Source: Gordonia sp. OPL2 (GTDB taxonomy: Bacteria > Actinomycetota > Actinomycetes > Mycobacteriales > Mycobacteriaceae). Taken from it: DNA of 64,000 nucleotides. Of this stretch, positions 1 to 9,690 are shown in pieces. The notes under the pieces were generated by a model. That model searched no databases. It was not told the origin of the DNA and saw only the letters and a list, made by a program, of their open reading frames with translations. A program made the position numbers and the translations under genes. The stretch lies in contig NZ_RKME01000004.1 in the NCBI RefSeq assembly GCF_003797825.1, positions 186,001 to 250,000 on the forward strand, in the 5' to 3' direction. Each line of letters starts with the position of its first letter. The stretch's first letter is position 1.

Positions 1-2
1 TG

Positions 3-71
3 ACGTCGTCGCTGACCGTCGACGCCGACGGGTTCGTCGTCGACTACGTCGGCCTGGCGACTCGCGTCTGA
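3..71 (+). CDS. C-terminal end of a gene cut by the window edge
   Basis: An open frame runs from the window edge to a TGA at 69-71 and gives a 22-residue tail ending DADGFVVDYVGLATRV. The tail resembles the end of the putative glycolipid-binding family (PF06475), which usually closes with a 'G-V-DYPGL' motif. In M. tuberculosis, Rv3755c sits at the same place next to tyrA and on the same strand relative to it, which agrees with this reading. The family assignment is inference from a very short tail; the rest of the gene lies outside the window. Confidence 0.45.
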   Translation, partial: TSSLTVDADGFVVDYVGLATRV

Positions 72-90
72 GGACCCGGCCCGCCGCTTC

Positions 91-1083
91 TCAGCCCATC
101 CAGACCCGGGCCTGGTGGGCCTGTCGTCGTAGTTCCTCGGCCCATCCGGGCGCGCCGATGTCGACGCCGGTCACCGGCAGCGGTGGCGCCGACGCGATCG
201 CCTCGTAGGCCAGCCGCGCATGGTGTCCGTCGTGGACGAGGCCCTCGACGCTGCCGTTGTCGCGGAGTTCGTCGCGGGCGGCGATCAGCCGGTCGATCGT
301 CTCGCTGAGCACGTTCAGCAGGGCGATCCCGTTGGCCTCCAGCATGGCTCGCTGCAGTGCGGGGGCCGTCCCGGCGACCCGCGTGCCATCCCGGAAACTC
401 CCGGCGGCCAGCCGCAGCGCGAGGTCGCTCTCCCCGCCTCCCACCGCCGCGGTCGCGGCCGCCGTGAGATGCGGGAGATGGGAGATCGCGGCGACGGCAC
501 GGTCGTGGGCGTCTGGCGCCGCGGGGACGACATACGACCCCGCCTGCAGTGCGATCCGTGCGATCGTCAACCAGTCATCGGCGTCGGTGTGATCCTCCGT
601 CGTCACCATCCACATCGCGTCGCGGAAGAGAGCGGGATCGGTTGCCGCCCAGCCTGATTGGCTGGTGCCGGCCATGGGATGTCCGCCGACGTAACGCATT
701 CCGGGTGCCAGTCGCGAGACCGATTCGGCGACTGCCCGTTTGACGCTGACGACGTCGGTGAGCAGGCAGCCCGGTGCCCGTCGCGCGATCGTCGGCAGCA
801 GGTCGTCGATGGTGGTGACCGGCGTGGCGAGCACGATCACGGCGCCGGTGGCCGCGGCCTCGTCGAGGGTGCCGTCGAGGTCGGTCGAGGCGCGGTACCC
901 CGCTGCGACCGCGGCGTCGACGGTCTCTCCGGACCGGTTGAAACCGAAAGCATCGCGGCCCGCATCGCGCAGTGCGCGCACCAACGATCCGCCGATGAGT
1001 CCGAGTCCGAGGACGCACACGGGAGGTCCGGTGGTCGGGTCTGCAAGGTCAGCCGCAGGAGTCACCTCTTCACGTTCCCACAT
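91..1083 (-). CDS. tyrA: Prephenate dehydrogenase TyrA
   Basis: NAD(P)-dependent dehydrogenase of tyrosine synthesis, converting prephenate (or arogenate) to 4-hydroxyphenylpyruvate (or tyrosine). The product is 330 aa. A Rossmann fold starts at once with GLGLIGGS (residues 26-33), followed by the family motif GGHPMAGTSQSGW that binds the substrate. An open frame extends further upstream, but it would run into the divergent gene at 1172, so the ATG at 1083 (MWEREEV) is preferred. No C-terminal ACT domain is obvious. It is divergent from the tadA-associated gene with an 88-nt gap that must hold both promoters. The same neighbourhood occurs in M. tuberculosis (Rv3752c-Rv3755c). Confidence 0.9.
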   Translation of the reverse strand: MWEREEVTPAADLADPTTGPPVCVLGLGLIGGSLVRALRDAGRDAFGFNRSGETVDAAVAAGYRASTDLDGTLDEAAATGAVIVLATPVTTIDDLLPTIARRAPGCLLTDVVSVKRAVAESVSRLAPGMRYVGGHPMAGTSQSGWAATDPALFRDAMWMVTTEDHTDADDWLTIARIALQAGSYVVPAAPDAHDRAVAAISHLPHLTAAATAAVGGGESDLALRLAAGSFRDGTRVAGTAPALQRAMLEANGIALLNVLSETIDRLIAARDELRDNGSVEGLVHDGHHARLAYEAIASAPPLPVTGVDIGAPGWAEELRRQAHQARVWMG

Positions 1084-1171
1084 CGTCGGCACAACGGTGA
1101 ACGGTGCGACGTCGGTCCGCCCGACCGGCCGGGACTTGGGTGCCCAGCCGTAAACAGATACGGTGACCTGC

Positions 1172-1717
1172 ATGGCAGGTGCCGGCGCTGGTGTATCGGG
1201 TGGTTCGAACAGACAGGACGTCAACGACGAGATCGAGGGCTTCGCGGTGGCGGTGGTCCGAGACGAGGGTGCGTGGAAGGTGACCGCGCTCAAACCGTCG
1301 GCGTTGCAGACCCTCGACGACGCGGAACGTCAGCTGCGGGAGATGCGGGCCACGGGTGCCGTGTTCGGTCTCCTCGACGTCGACGACGAGTTCTTCATCA
1401 TCGTCCGACCCAGCCCCTCGGGCGCTCAACTGCTCATCTCCGACGCCACGGCCGGCATCGACTACGACGTCGCCGCCGACGCTCTCGAGGCGATGAACGT
1501 CGAGGTCCCTGACCTGGACCCGGACGATCTCGACGATGTCGACCCGTGGGAAGAGGGCGACCTGGGCATCCTCGCCGATCTGGGCCTGCCGGACGCGGTG
1601 ATGAGCATCATCGTCGGCGACACCGACCTCTACGCCGACGAGCAGGTCGGCATGATCGCCGCCCGCCTCGGTTTCGCCGACGAACTGTCCAAGGTCCTCG
1701 ACACACTCGGACATTGA
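1172..1717 (+). CDS. tRNA adenosine deaminase-associated protein (TIGR03941 type)
   Basis: A 181-aa acidic protein of the actinobacterial family always found directly upstream of tadA (M. tuberculosis Rv3753c). Its biochemical role is not known; partnership with the deaminase is inferred from constant gene order. The N-terminal half contains FAVAVVRDEGAWKV and the segment VFGLLDVDDEFFIIVRP; a very acidic stretch (DPDDLDDVDPWEEGDLGILADLGLPD) lies near residues 110-135. The start is ATG 1172 or, nine bases earlier, GTG 1163. Its TGA overlaps the possible TTG start of tadA (TTGA), which suggests translational coupling. Confidence 0.82.
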   Translation: MAGAGAGVSGGSNRQDVNDEIEGFAVAVVRDEGAWKVTALKPSALQTLDDAERQLREMRATGAVFGLLDVDDEFFIIVRPSPSGAQLLISDATAGIDYDVAADALEAMNVEVPDLDPDDLDDVDPWEEGDLGILADLGLPDAVMSIIVGDTDLYADEQVGMIAARLGFADELSKVLDTLGH

Positions 1718-2232
1718 CCTCCGGCGCCGACGTCCCCGCCGATCCGTCGGCCGACGAGTCCGACCTGCGCTCACCTCGTGCGGTGTGGGAGTCGATGATG
1801 ACCGAGGCGTTGGCGGCGGCCGGGGATGCGGGGCCCGACGATGTGCCGATCGGGGCCGTCGTCTTCGATCCGGGCGGCATCGAACTGGCCCGCGCGGCGA
1901 ATCGGCGTGAGGCCGACGGGGATCCGACGGCACACGCGGAGATCCTCGCGCTGCGCACCGCGGCCGAGCGTTTCGGAGACGGGTGGCGGCTTCCCGGCTG
2001 CACGCTCGTGGTCACCGTCGAACCGTGCACGATGTGCGCCGGTGCGATCACCCTCGCCCGCATCGAGACCCTCGTCTTCGGTGCGTGGGAACCCAAGACC
2101 GGGGCCGTCGGATCGTTGTGGGACGTCGTCCGCGATCCGCGGCTCACGCATCGTCCGCAGGTCGTCGGGGGCGTCCGCGAGGACGAGTGCCGGGCGCTGA
2201 TGCTCGACTTCTTCCACGCGCAGCGCGACTGA
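1714..2232 (+). CDS. tadA: tRNA-specific adenosine deaminase TadA
   Basis: Converts adenosine-34 to inosine in tRNA-Arg(ACG), needed to read CGN codons. The zinc deaminase signature is complete: TAHAEIL (zinc His74 and catalytic Glu76 in this numbering) and PCTMCAGA (zinc Cys105 and Cys108). The start is uncertain. TTG 1714 overlaps the upstream stop by four bases; GTG 1783 and ATG 1795 (MMTEAL) are in frame and would still keep the whole deaminase fold. Length is 172 aa with the first choice, about 145 aa with the last, and the family is usually 150-170. It forms an operon with the associated protein upstream. Confidence 0.88.
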   Translation: MTSGADVPADPSADESDLRSPRAVWESMMTEALAAAGDAGPDDVPIGAVVFDPGGIELARAANRREADGDPTAHAEILALRTAAERFGDGWRLPGCTLVVTVEPCTMCAGAITLARIETLVFGAWEPKTGAVGSLWDVVRDPRLTHRPQVVGGVREDECRALMLDFFHAQRD

Positions 2233-2409
2233 GCCGCCGCACGGACGGCCGCACCCTGGCATGCGGCCGCCGAAGAATCAGGGTGAATATCAGGGTTCGC
2301 CGACGTCACGGCTCTGGCAGATTGGAGTCATCAGAAGGTGAACGCGGGATCCGGCCACCGGGTCCGACGCGCACCACCGACCGACCCAGTAGGAAAGGCA
2401 AGGACCGAC

Positions 2410-2709
2410 ATGTCCGATCCCACCGACAAGGTGAACCCCGGCGGCGTCAACCCCGACAAGGTGACCGAGGCCGTCAACACCGCCAAGGACAAGATCAACG
2501 AGTTCGCCGCCAGCGACTCGGTCCAGAACGCGGTCGGCACCGCGAAGGACAAGATCACCGAGATCGCCAACAGCGACGCCGTGCAGGATGCGGTCGGCAC
2601 CGCCAAGGAGAAGCTGAACGAACTGGCCGAGAACGAGAAGGTGCAGGAGGCCCTGTCCACCGCGAAGGACAAGTTCGGTGAGCTGAAGGACAAGCTCGGA
2701 GGTCGTTGA
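2410..2709 (+). CDS. LEA-like amphipathic repeat protein
   Basis: A 99-aa, highly charged protein with no cysteine, tryptophan or membrane segment. From residue 17 it consists of about four copies of a 22-25 residue unit of the form (V/L)-(N/G/S)-TAK-(D/E)-K-x-x-E-(F/I/L)-A-x-(S/N)-(D/E)-x-VQ-(N/D/E)-A, predicted as long amphipathic helix. This pattern is typical of LEA-like or apolipoprotein-like stress proteins, but no named family is claimed. The ATG follows AGGAAAGGCAAGGACCGAC; an in-frame GTG at 2338 has no good ribosome site. The next gene is a CsbD-type stress protein in the same direction, so the two may be stress-induced together (inference). Confidence 0.75.
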   Translation: MSDPTDKVNPGGVNPDKVTEAVNTAKDKINEFAASDSVQNAVGTAKDKITEIANSDAVQDAVGTAKEKLNELAENEKVQEALSTAKDKFGELKDKLGGR

Positions 2710-2816
2710 GATCGGCGTGACCTGTATCTCTGGTCGGCGGCGCCGTCACGTGGCACCGTGGAGGTACCTGCAACCCGGCGACACAGGGTCCCGGGATGAC
2801 CAGGAGGAGGCAGTTC

Positions 2817-3029
2817 ATGGGTATCCAAGACGACGCCAAGAACAAGGCCGAGGAACTGAAGGGACGCGGTAAAGAAGCTGCCGGCTCCCTCTCCAACGAC
2901 CAAGACCTCAAAGAAGAAGGCAAGGGCGACCAGGCGGTCGCCCAGGGCAAGCAGAAGGTCGCCGACGCCGCCGATGCCGTGAAGGGCAAGGTCGACGATG
3001 TCAAGGACAAGCTGACCGGCAAGGACTAG
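2817..3029 (+). CDS. CsbD family stress-response protein
   Basis: A 70-aa hydrophilic protein that fits the CsbD-like family (PF05532): it opens with the segment DDAKNKAEELKGRGKEAAGS and is Lys/Asp/Ala-rich throughout, with KGKVDDVKDKLTGKD at the end. CsbD of Bacillus is a sigma-B stress protein of unknown biochemistry; in actinobacteria such genes are common general-stress genes. ATG 2817 is preferred over ATG 2796 because a strong AGGAGGAGG ribosome site (about 2801-2809) lies just before it. Confidence 0.82.
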   Translation: MGIQDDAKNKAEELKGRGKEAAGSLSNDQDLKEEGKGDQAVAQGKQKVADAADAVKGKVDDVKDKLTGKD

Positions 3030-3095
3030 CCCCCCGATTCGGCCCTCTGACCAGCCAATTTAGGGACAAGCGCCGACTGCGGTACAGTCTTCCGC

Positions 3096-3183
3096 GGTGG
3101 CGTGTCCGAGCGGCCGAAGGTGCAGCACTCGAAATGCTGTGTGCGGTAACCCCGTACCGAGGGTTCAAATCCCTCCGCCACCG
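3096..3183 (+). tRNA. tRNA-Ser (anticodon CGA)
   Basis: A class II tRNA of 88 nt. The acceptor stem GGTGGCG (3096-3102) pairs with CGCCACC (3176-3182), with discriminator G at 3183. The anticodon arm is CAGCA-CTCGAAA-TGCTG, giving anticodon CGA, which reads UCG serine codons. There is a long variable arm and a T arm GAGGG-TTCAAAT-CCCTC. The CCA end is not encoded. The neighbourhood of tadA and tRNA-Ser is also found in M. tuberculosis. Confidence 0.96.
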
Positions 3184-3188
3184 CAGCG

Positions 3189-3224
3189 AACGGCCCCTAC
3201 CTGATCAGGTGGGGGCCGTTTTCG
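3189..3224 (+). terminator. Rho-independent terminator after tRNA-Ser
   Basis: A strong stem of AACGGCCCC pairing with GGGGCCGTT, extended inward by ACCT/AGGT around a GATC loop, is followed directly by TTTTC. It starts five bases after the tRNA and is the expected terminator of its transcript. Confidence 0.85.
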
Positions 3225-3289
3225 TATCCGGGTTCGGGGTGGATGCGCTCCCGCCCTACTGCCCACCGCGCCCTACTGACCGCCGCGCC

Positions 3290-4081
3290 TCACGGCCCGC
3301 CCAGGAACTCGGCCATCCCCGGACGCAGATACGCCGACAGGTCGTTCCACGGGACCGTCACCGGCAGCCAGTCGCCGAGCGCGTGGATCACCGGTACGTA
3401 GAACCGGATGCCCGCGGTCACCGGCACCCAGTTGAGAAAGCTGTCGACGACAGGCGGCACATCGGTCGCTCGGTCGTCGATCTGTGTCACCAGGGCGGCG
3501 AGCCGCGGTGACGTCGCATTCGGGTCGGTGAGGACATCACTGAGCAGGATGGGTTTCGCGGTCGTCGCATTGATGGTGATCGTCGAGACGAGATTGTTGG
3601 GATGGGCGGCGCCCGCGGCGTAGGCCGAGAAGATCGCCACACCGGCGACGACAGTGCCGGTCGTCGTCGTCACCGCGCTGTGGGTGTCTCCCGCGAGCGA
3701 ACCATCCTCGACGGTGGTGTCCGCGGTGCGGCCGACGACGTCGTCGAGGGCTGCGCGCATACCGCTGTTGAACCGTTCGCGCACCGCCGTCTCGCCCCCA
3801 CTGACCTGTGGCAGATCGACGTCGAACGTCGTCGAGCCGCGTCGGCCTTGCGCACGGATCGCGGTCGGGGTGTAGGCGGTCGCCGCCGTGGTGGTGGTAC
3901 TGGTCGTATCCGACGACGACGGGGTGACCGATCGGGTCACCGTCACCACCGACGTCGTGACGCTGCCGGGCGCGGGGTCGTCGGACTGCTGGGCGCACCC
4001 GCCGACGGCCCCGGCGAGCATGCTGATCGTCATCGCGGCGGCGACTCCGCGTGTGCTGGTCGTCATCCGACGAGAACTCAT
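3290..4081 (-). CDS. Secreted lipoprotein, DUF3298/RsiV-like
   Basis: A 263-aa predicted lipoprotein. The N terminus has a basic start, a hydrophobic stretch and lipobox AGAVGGC with the lipidated Cys at residue 29, followed by a Ser/Thr-rich spacer. The body (about residues 75-263) resembles the DUF3298/RsiV-type domain of actinobacterial exported proteins: it has an FNSGMRAALDDV helix, SAYAAGAAHPNN, and an end with RPGMAEFLGGP. Function is unknown. Its ATG overlaps the TGA of nuoN by four bases (ATGA), so it appears to be the last gene of the nuo operon. This coupling could be accidental, or it could place the protein near complex I at the membrane (inference). Confidence 0.75.
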   Translation of the reverse strand: MSSRRMTTSTRGVAAAMTISMLAGAVGGCAQQSDDPAPGSVTTSVVTVTRSVTPSSSDTTSTTTTAATAYTPTAIRAQGRRGSTTFDVDLPQVSGGETAVRERFNSGMRAALDDVVGRTADTTVEDGSLAGDTHSAVTTTTGTVVAGVAIFSAYAAGAAHPNNLVSTITINATTAKPILLSDVLTDPNATSPRLAALVTQIDDRATDVPPVVDSFLNWVPVTAGIRFYVPVIHALGDWLPVTVPWNDLSAYLRPGMAEFLGGP

Positions 4082-5841
4082 GAGAGGAATTGTGCCGCGT
4101 CCCGGGCGAGATCGAGCACCGGTTGCGGGAAGATGCCGAGCACGATCGTGACGATCGTGCACACGGCGATCGACGAGGTGGTCAGCACGCTCGGCTTCAC
4201 CACGTGCGGGGCGTCGACGGGGACGTCGGCGAAGAACATCGCGACGATGATCCGGATGTAGAAATAGGCGGCGATCGCGCTGCTGATCACGCCGACGACG
4301 ACGAGCACGCCGCCGCCGTTGCCCGCCGCCGCGGCGAACACGTCGAACTTGGCGATGAACCCGCTCGTCAGCGGGATGCCGGCGAACGCCAGCAGGAACA
4401 TCGAGAACATCGCTCCCACAAGCGGATACCGGCGACCGAGGCCGGCCCACTGGGAGATCTCGGTGGCCTCGCGGCCGGAGACGTGAGGGCCCGAGAGGCG
4501 GTCGGTCTCGCGGACCACCGACACCGTCGCGAACGCGCCGAACGTCGAGAAGGCATACGCCGCGAGATAGAACATCGTGGCTGCGAGGCCCGCCTGGTCG
4601 AATGCGATGAGCCCCAGCAGGATGAACCCGGCATGGGTGATCGACGAGTACGCGAGCATCCGCTTGATGTCGGTCTGGGTCACCGCCATCACCGCGCCGA
4701 TGAGCATCGTGGCGATCGCCACCGCCCACAGCGCCGGTTCCCAGTCGGACCGCAGATCGCCGAATCCGACGTAGAACACACGCAGCAGTGCGCCGAACGC
4801 GGCGATCTTGGTGGCCGCCGCCATGAACGCCGTCACCGGCGACGGCGCGCCCTGATAGACGTCCGGGATCCAGGCATGGAACGGAACCGCACCGATCTTG
4901 AAGAGCAGCCCCACCGACAACAGCCCGAGCGCGATCAGCGGCAACACGGTGTCGTCGTCGGGAGCATTCGCCGCCTGCCCGATCGAGTCCCCGATCGCAC
5001 CCAGTTGCAGTGATCCGGTGGCGCCGTAGGCGAATGCCGCGCCGAACAGGAAGAATGCCGACGAGAACGCGCCCAGGAGAAAGTATTTGAGCGAGGCCTC
5101 CTGCGAGATCAGTCGCCGACGCCGGGCCAGACCACACAGGAGATAGAGCGGGAGCGAGAAGACCTCGAGCGCGATGAACATCGTGAGCAGATCGCCGCAG
5201 GCGGGGAACAACATCATGCCGCCGACCGCGAGCATCGTCAGCGGGAACACCTCGGTGGTCACCGCACCCGCGCGGGTCGCCTCGAACTCGGCATCGGTGT
5301 TGGGCACCGACGCCCCGGACGGGGTGAACATGTCCGCCTCGACCGCGCCGAGCGTCGCCTGCGCCGCCGCGCCGGGACCATCGCTCACCTGCTGTCGGGG
5401 GCGCGTGCCCGAGCGCGCGGCGTCGAGGTCCATCGACCCGGGGGCCACGACACGTTCGAGTCGTCGCTCTCCCATGAACGCGACGGAGATGATCGCGACG
5501 AGGAGCAACAGGCCCTGCAGGAACAGCGTCGGACGGTCGACGACGACCGCACCCGACATGGCGAACTGGCCGTCGCCACCGTTGCGCGTCTCGGCGACGG
5601 CGACCGCGATCAGCGCGACGAACGCGGCGAGGAGACCGCCGACCGACAGCACGAGCTGAATCGGATAGCGAATCCGCCTCGGCGCGAACGCCTCCACCAG
5701 GACCGCCACGACCGCGACACCGAAGACGATCAGCATCGGCGAGACCAGACCGTACTCGACGCTCGGTGCCTCGATGGCGGCGAGATGTGTCGTCGGTGCG
5801 ATTCCGGTCATGCTGACTCCCGTCATCTCGGCGCCGGTCAT
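4078..5841 (-). CDS. nuoN: NADH-quinone oxidoreductase subunit N
   Basis: One of the three antiporter-like proton-pumping subunits in the membrane arm of complex I. The 587-aa product is hydrophobic throughout, with the proton-conducting family features LKYFLLGAFSSAFFLFG, GLLFKIGAVPFHAWIPDVYQGAPSPVTAF and DIKRMLAYSSITHAGF. Insertions between helices make it longer than E. coli NuoN (485 aa), as is usual in mycobacteria. The extreme N terminus has three close MTG-type starts ([13 protein letters not shown]); the first overlaps the stop of nuoM (ATGA) and is used here. It is the final subunit gene of the operon. Confidence 0.95.
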   Translation of the reverse strand: MTGAEMTGVSMTGIAPTTHLAAIEAPSVEYGLVSPMLIVFGVAVVAVLVEAFAPRRIRYPIQLVLSVGGLLAAFVALIAVAVAETRNGGDGQFAMSGAVVVDRPTLFLQGLLLLVAIISVAFMGERRLERVVAPGSMDLDAARSGTRPRQQVSDGPGAAAQATLGAVEADMFTPSGASVPNTDAEFEATRAGAVTTEVFPLTMLAVGGMMLFPACGDLLTMFIALEVFSLPLYLLCGLARRRRLISQEASLKYFLLGAFSSAFFLFGAAFAYGATGSLQLGAIGDSIGQAANAPDDDTVLPLIALGLLSVGLLFKIGAVPFHAWIPDVYQGAPSPVTAFMAAATKIAAFGALLRVFYVGFGDLRSDWEPALWAVAIATMLIGAVMAVTQTDIKRMLAYSSITHAGFILLGLIAFDQAGLAATMFYLAAYAFSTFGAFATVSVVRETDRLSGPHVSGREATEISQWAGLGRRYPLVGAMFSMFLLAFAGIPLTSGFIAKFDVFAAAAGNGGGVLVVVGVISSAIAAYFYIRIIVAMFFADVPVDAPHVVKPSVLTTSSIAVCTIVTIVLGIFPQPVLDLARDAAQFLS

Positions 5842-7484
5842 CGCGGACCACCCTCCGATGCGGGTGGCACCGTCGGTGGCGGATCCTCTTGCCCGATGGT
5901 GCTCATCGTGTGCGCGACGGCCGGATCGATGATGTCGAGAACCGGCTTCGGGTAGACGCCGAACACCAGCAGCAGGGCGAGCAGCGGCGCGATCACCACG
6001 AGTTCACGACCGTGCAGATCACGCATGCTGCGAGTGGCGGCGCCCGGTCCCTCGACGGCCCGGGAGGGCCCGCCCATCATCCGCTGGTAGAGCCACAGGA
6101 TGTAGATCGCCGACAACACGAGCGCACTCGCCGCGGCGATCGCGGCCACCGGATAGCGCGTGAATGTTCCGATCAGCACCAGGAACTCACTGATGAACGG
6201 GGCGAGCCCGGGTAGTGACAGCGTCGCCAGCCCGGCGACCAGGAAGGTGCCGGCGAGGACCGGAGCGACCTTCTGCACGCCCCCGTAGTCGGCGATGAGC
6301 CGGCTCCCGCGCCGCGACACCAGGAATCCGGCGACGAGGAACAGCGCGGCGGTCGAGATCCCGTGGTTGACCATGTACAGAGTCGATCCGGTCTGCCCCT
6401 GCGTCGTCAGCGCGAAGATGCCCAGGATGATGAAGCCGAAATGGGAGATCGACGTGTAGGCGATGAGACGCATCACGTCGGTCTGGCCGATCGCGAGTAT
6501 CGCCCCATACACGATGCCGACGACCGCCAGGACTGCGATGGCCGGTGCGAAATATCGTGTGGCATCCGGGAACAGCTGCAGACAATAGCGCAACATCGCG
6601 AAGGTGCCGACCTTGTCGACGACCGCCATCATCAGGACGGCACTGGCCGGTGTGGCCGCGACCGCCGCGTCGGGCAACCACGAATGGAACGGCCACAACG
6701 GTGCCTTCACGGCGAACGCGAACATGAATCCGAGGAACAGCAGTTTGAGCAGTCCGCCCCCGGCGTCGAGCTGCCCGGTGGAGACCGCGTCGACGACGGT
6801 GCGCAGATCGAATGTTCCAGCGCCGTCGGTGCCGAGGTTCGATCGTGCCGTGACGACGTAGAGCCCGATGACCGCCGCCAGCATGATCAGACCGCCGAAC
6901 AGGTTGTACAGCAGGAACTTCACCGCGGCGCGAGTCCGGTCGACACCGACGGTCGTGCCGAATCCGCCGATCAGGAAGTACATCGGGATCAACATGGCCT
7001 CGAAGAAGATGTAGAACAGGAGGATGTCGAGGGCGACGAAACTCATCAACACCATCGCCTCGACCGCCAGGGTCAGTGCGAGGTAGGTGTGTGGGCCCTT
7101 CTGCCGCCGACCGCCTGAATGGTCCAGCGATCCGGAGTGATCCGCGTCCTTCCACCCGGCGACGATGAGCAGCGGCAGCAGCACCGCGGTCAGCAACACC
7201 AGCACGAGACCGATGCCGTCGAGGCCGAGTGCGTACCGGGTGCCCAGCGCTGGTATCCAGCTGTGATCCTCGACGAACTGATACCGCGCCGCAGTATCGC
7301 CCGAGCCGCTCGGACCGCCGCGGTCGAACCCGACGGCCAGACCGACGGCAACGGCGAGCACTGCCACCGAGATGCCGAGGCCGAACCACTTGGCGATGTC
7401 GGGGCGTGTGCTCGGGACCGCCAGCACGGCGACCGCGCCGACCGCGGGGAGCAGCCACAGGATCGTCAACCACGGTGCGTTCAC
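5838..7484 (-). CDS. nuoM: NADH-quinone oxidoreductase subunit M
   Basis: Antiporter-like proton-pumping subunit of complex I, 548 aa. The family signature is clear: [43 protein letters not shown] and the [10 protein letters not shown] segment. The GTG at 7484 ([17 protein letters not shown]) is chosen because it overlaps the TGA of nuoL (GTGA) and gives the expected hydrophobic first helix. An upstream extension in the same frame would lie inside nuoL. The last 15-20 residues form a Pro/Glu-rich cytosolic tail. Confidence 0.95.
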   Translation of the reverse strand: MNAPWLTILWLLPAVGAVAVLAVPSTRPDIAKWFGLGISVAVLAVAVGLAVGFDRGGPSGSGDTAARYQFVEDHSWIPALGTRYALGLDGIGLVLVLLTAVLLPLLIVAGWKDADHSGSLDHSGGRRQKGPHTYLALTLAVEAMVLMSFVALDILLFYIFFEAMLIPMYFLIGGFGTTVGVDRTRAAVKFLLYNLFGGLIMLAAVIGLYVVTARSNLGTDGAGTFDLRTVVDAVSTGQLDAGGGLLKLLFLGFMFAFAVKAPLWPFHSWLPDAAVAATPASAVLMMAVVDKVGTFAMLRYCLQLFPDATRYFAPAIAVLAVVGIVYGAILAIGQTDVMRLIAYTSISHFGFIILGIFALTTQGQTGSTLYMVNHGISTAALFLVAGFLVSRRGSRLIADYGGVQKVAPVLAGTFLVAGLATLSLPGLAPFISEFLVLIGTFTRYPVAAIAAASALVLSAIYILWLYQRMMGGPSRAVEGPGAATRSMRDLHGRELVVIAPLLALLLVFGVYPKPVLDIIDPAVAHTMSTIGQEDPPPTVPPASEGGPR

Positions 7485-9382
7485 AGGACGTTCACCACCA
7501 TCACCAGTCCGATGATCAGGGTCGCGCCGGCGAACATCGACAACGCGTAGGACCGCACATACCCGTTCTGCCAACCGCGGAGACGTCGCGACAGTCCACC
7601 GATCGAGTTGCCGATCCCCGACGTGAGGCCGTCGATACCGACGTTCTCGGCGCGGACGAGCTCACGCGTCACCTCCTGACCGGGACGCATCAGGAGTTTC
7701 TCGTTCACTGTGTCGCCGTACAGATCCCGCCTCGCGGCCATCGTGAGACCGGAGACGTCATCCGGCGCGACGTCGGCTATCGGTCGGGTCGCGTACATGC
7801 GCCAGGCGATCCCGACGCCCACAGCGACGACCGCGAGGATCGTCACGGTCACCACCCAGGTCGGAACCGCCAACGCGTGATGCTCCTCGCCGACAACGGG
7901 TTCGAGCCAGTGCACCAGGGCGTCGCCCCAGGCGAGCATCGCCCCGGAAGCGACCGAACCGACGGCGATGAGGATCATCGGCCCGGTCATCGTGCCGGGT
8001 GACTCATGCGGATGGTGCTGCTGGTCTTTCCACCGCCGCTCCCCGAAGAACGTCAACACCATCACTCGCGTCATGTAGAACGCGGTGATGCCGGCGCCGA
8101 GAAGCGCTGCACCGCCGAGCAGCCAGCCGCCGACACCGCCGGAGGCGAAGGCCGCCTCGATGATCGGGTCCTTGGAGAAGAACCCGGAGAACGGTGGCAC
8201 GCCGATGATGGCCAGGTACCCGACGCCGAACGTGGCGAACGTGATCGGCATGACCGTCCGCAGCCCGCCGAAGCGCCGCATGTCTGTCTCGTCGTTCATC
8301 CCGTGCATCACCGAACCCGCACCGAGGAACAGCCCTGCCTTGAAGAACCCGTGGGTGAGCAGATGCATGATCGCGAACGCGTAGCCCGCCGGTCCGAGAC
8401 CGGTCGCGAGCACCATGTAGCCGATCTGACTCATCGTCGACGCCGCGAGCGCCTTCTTGATGTCGTCCTTCGCGCAACCGATGATCGCGCCGAACAGCAG
8501 GGTGACCGCGCCGACGACCGTGACACCGACCTGGGCGGCAGGCGCGAGATCGAAGATCGGGTTCGATCGGGCGATGAGATAGACACCTGCGGTGACCATC
8601 GTCGCTGCGTGGATGAGCGCCGACACCGGTGTCGGACCCTCCATGGCGTCGCCGAGCCAGGACTGCAATGGCACCTGCGCCGACTTGCCGCACGCGGCGA
8701 GCAACAACATGAAACCGATGGCGGTGAGCACACTTTCGCCGACCTGATCGGCGCCGGCGAATACCGCCTCGAAACTCACCGCGCCGAAGGTGGCGAACAT
8801 GATCATGAGCGCGACTGCGAGGCCGATGTCGCCGACACGATTCACCACGAACGCCTTCTTCGCCGCTGTCGCCGCCGACGGCTTGTACTGCCAGAAACCG
8901 ATCAGCAGATACGAGGCGAGTCCCACGCCTTCCCAGCCGACGTACAGCCCGAGATAGTTGTCGGCCAGCACAAGCAGCAGCATCGCGGCGAGGAACAGGT
9001 TGAGGTAGGCGAAGAATCGTCGGCGATCGGGGTCGTCGGCCATGTAACCGATCGAGTAGATGTGGATCAGGGAGCCGACGCCGGTGATCAACAGGACGAA
9101 ACACATCGACAGCTGATCGAGCTGCAGGCCGAAGTCCACCTGCAGTTCGCCGACGGGCACCCAGCTGAACAGGATGTCGTGGACGGCTCGGTCATCCGCG
9201 CCGCGACCGAGCATGCCGGTGAACATCACGAATCCGACGACGAACGACGCGAGGGCGAGCGCGGTCCCCAGCAGGTGTCCCCAGCGGTCGGTGCGCCGCC
9301 CACCCAGCAACAGGATCACAGCGCCGAGCAACGGTAGTGCCGGAACCAGCCAGAGAAGATCCGCGGTTGCCTGGGTGCTCAC
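7481..9382 (-). CDS. nuoL: NADH-quinone oxidoreductase subunit L
   Basis: Largest proton-pumping subunit of complex I, 633 aa. Visible signatures are [16 protein letters not shown], the lysine/histidine-rich pumping helices around [31 protein letters not shown], and [17 protein letters not shown]. The C-terminal part should form the long lateral helix that braces the membrane arm. Translation starts at GTG 9382. The stop overlaps nuoM by four bases. There is an 8-nt gap to nuoK. Confidence 0.96.
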   Translation of the reverse strand: MSTQATADLLWLVPALPLLGAVILLLGGRRTDRWGHLLGTALALASFVVGFVMFTGMLGRGADDRAVHDILFSWVPVGELQVDFGLQLDQLSMCFVLLITGVGSLIHIYSIGYMADDPDRRRFFAYLNLFLAAMLLLVLADNYLGLYVGWEGVGLASYLLIGFWQYKPSAATAAKKAFVVNRVGDIGLAVALMIMFATFGAVSFEAVFAGADQVGESVLTAIGFMLLLAACGKSAQVPLQSWLGDAMEGPTPVSALIHAATMVTAGVYLIARSNPIFDLAPAAQVGVTVVGAVTLLFGAIIGCAKDDIKKALAASTMSQIGYMVLATGLGPAGYAFAIMHLLTHGFFKAGLFLGAGSVMHGMNDETDMRRFGGLRTVMPITFATFGVGYLAIIGVPPFSGFFSKDPIIEAAFASGGVGGWLLGGAALLGAGITAFYMTRVMVLTFFGERRWKDQQHHPHESPGTMTGPMILIAVGSVASGAMLAWGDALVHWLEPVVGEEHHALAVPTWVVTVTILAVVAVGVGIAWRMYATRPIADVAPDDVSGLTMAARRDLYGDTVNEKLLMRPGQEVTRELVRAENVGIDGLTSGIGNSIGGLSRRLRGWQNGYVRSYALSMFAGATLIIGLVMVVNVL

Positions 9383-9390
9383 CGTACCTC

Positions 9391-9690
9391 CTACCGCTTC
9401 AACAGATCTGCGTCGTCCACCGAGGCCGATCGTCGCGCCCGGAAGATTGTCATGATGATGGCCAGCCCGACGACCACCTCGGCCGCTGCCACGACCATGG
9501 TGAAGAATGCGATGACCTGGCCATCAAAGGAACCATGCATCCGCGCAAACGTGACGAACGCCAGATTCGCGGCATTGAGCATCAGCTCGATGCACATGAA
9601 CACGACGATCGCATTGCGTCGCAACAGCACCCCGGCTGCGCCGATGGTGAACAGCAGTGCGGAGAGGTACAGGTAGTTCTCCGGGTTCAT
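9391..9690 (-). CDS. nuoK: NADH-quinone oxidoreductase subunit K
   Basis: A small 99-aa membrane subunit with three transmembrane helices. The two membrane glutamates important for proton transfer are present in the helices around [15 protein letters not shown] and [13 protein letters not shown]. The ATG at 9690 overlaps the stop of nuoJ by four bases, and the length matches the family (about 100 aa), so the longer upstream open frame is not part of the gene. Confidence 0.96.
   Translation of the reverse strand: MNPENYLYLSALLFTIGAAGVLLRRNAIVVFMCIELMLNAANLAFVTFARMHGSFDGQVIAFFTMVVAAAEVVVGLAIIMTIFRARRSASVDDADLLKR

Noticed and set aside
3096..3183. tRNA-Ser as an attachment site of an integrated element
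   Set aside because: The genes on both sides are core genes, no integrase is present and no partial tRNA copy was seen in the window.
4082..5851. Extension of the lipoprotein frame upstream across nuoN (853 codons in total)
   Set aside because: The extension is an Arg-rich shadow of nuoN. The real gene starts at the lipoprotein signal at 4081, where it overlaps the nuoN stop.
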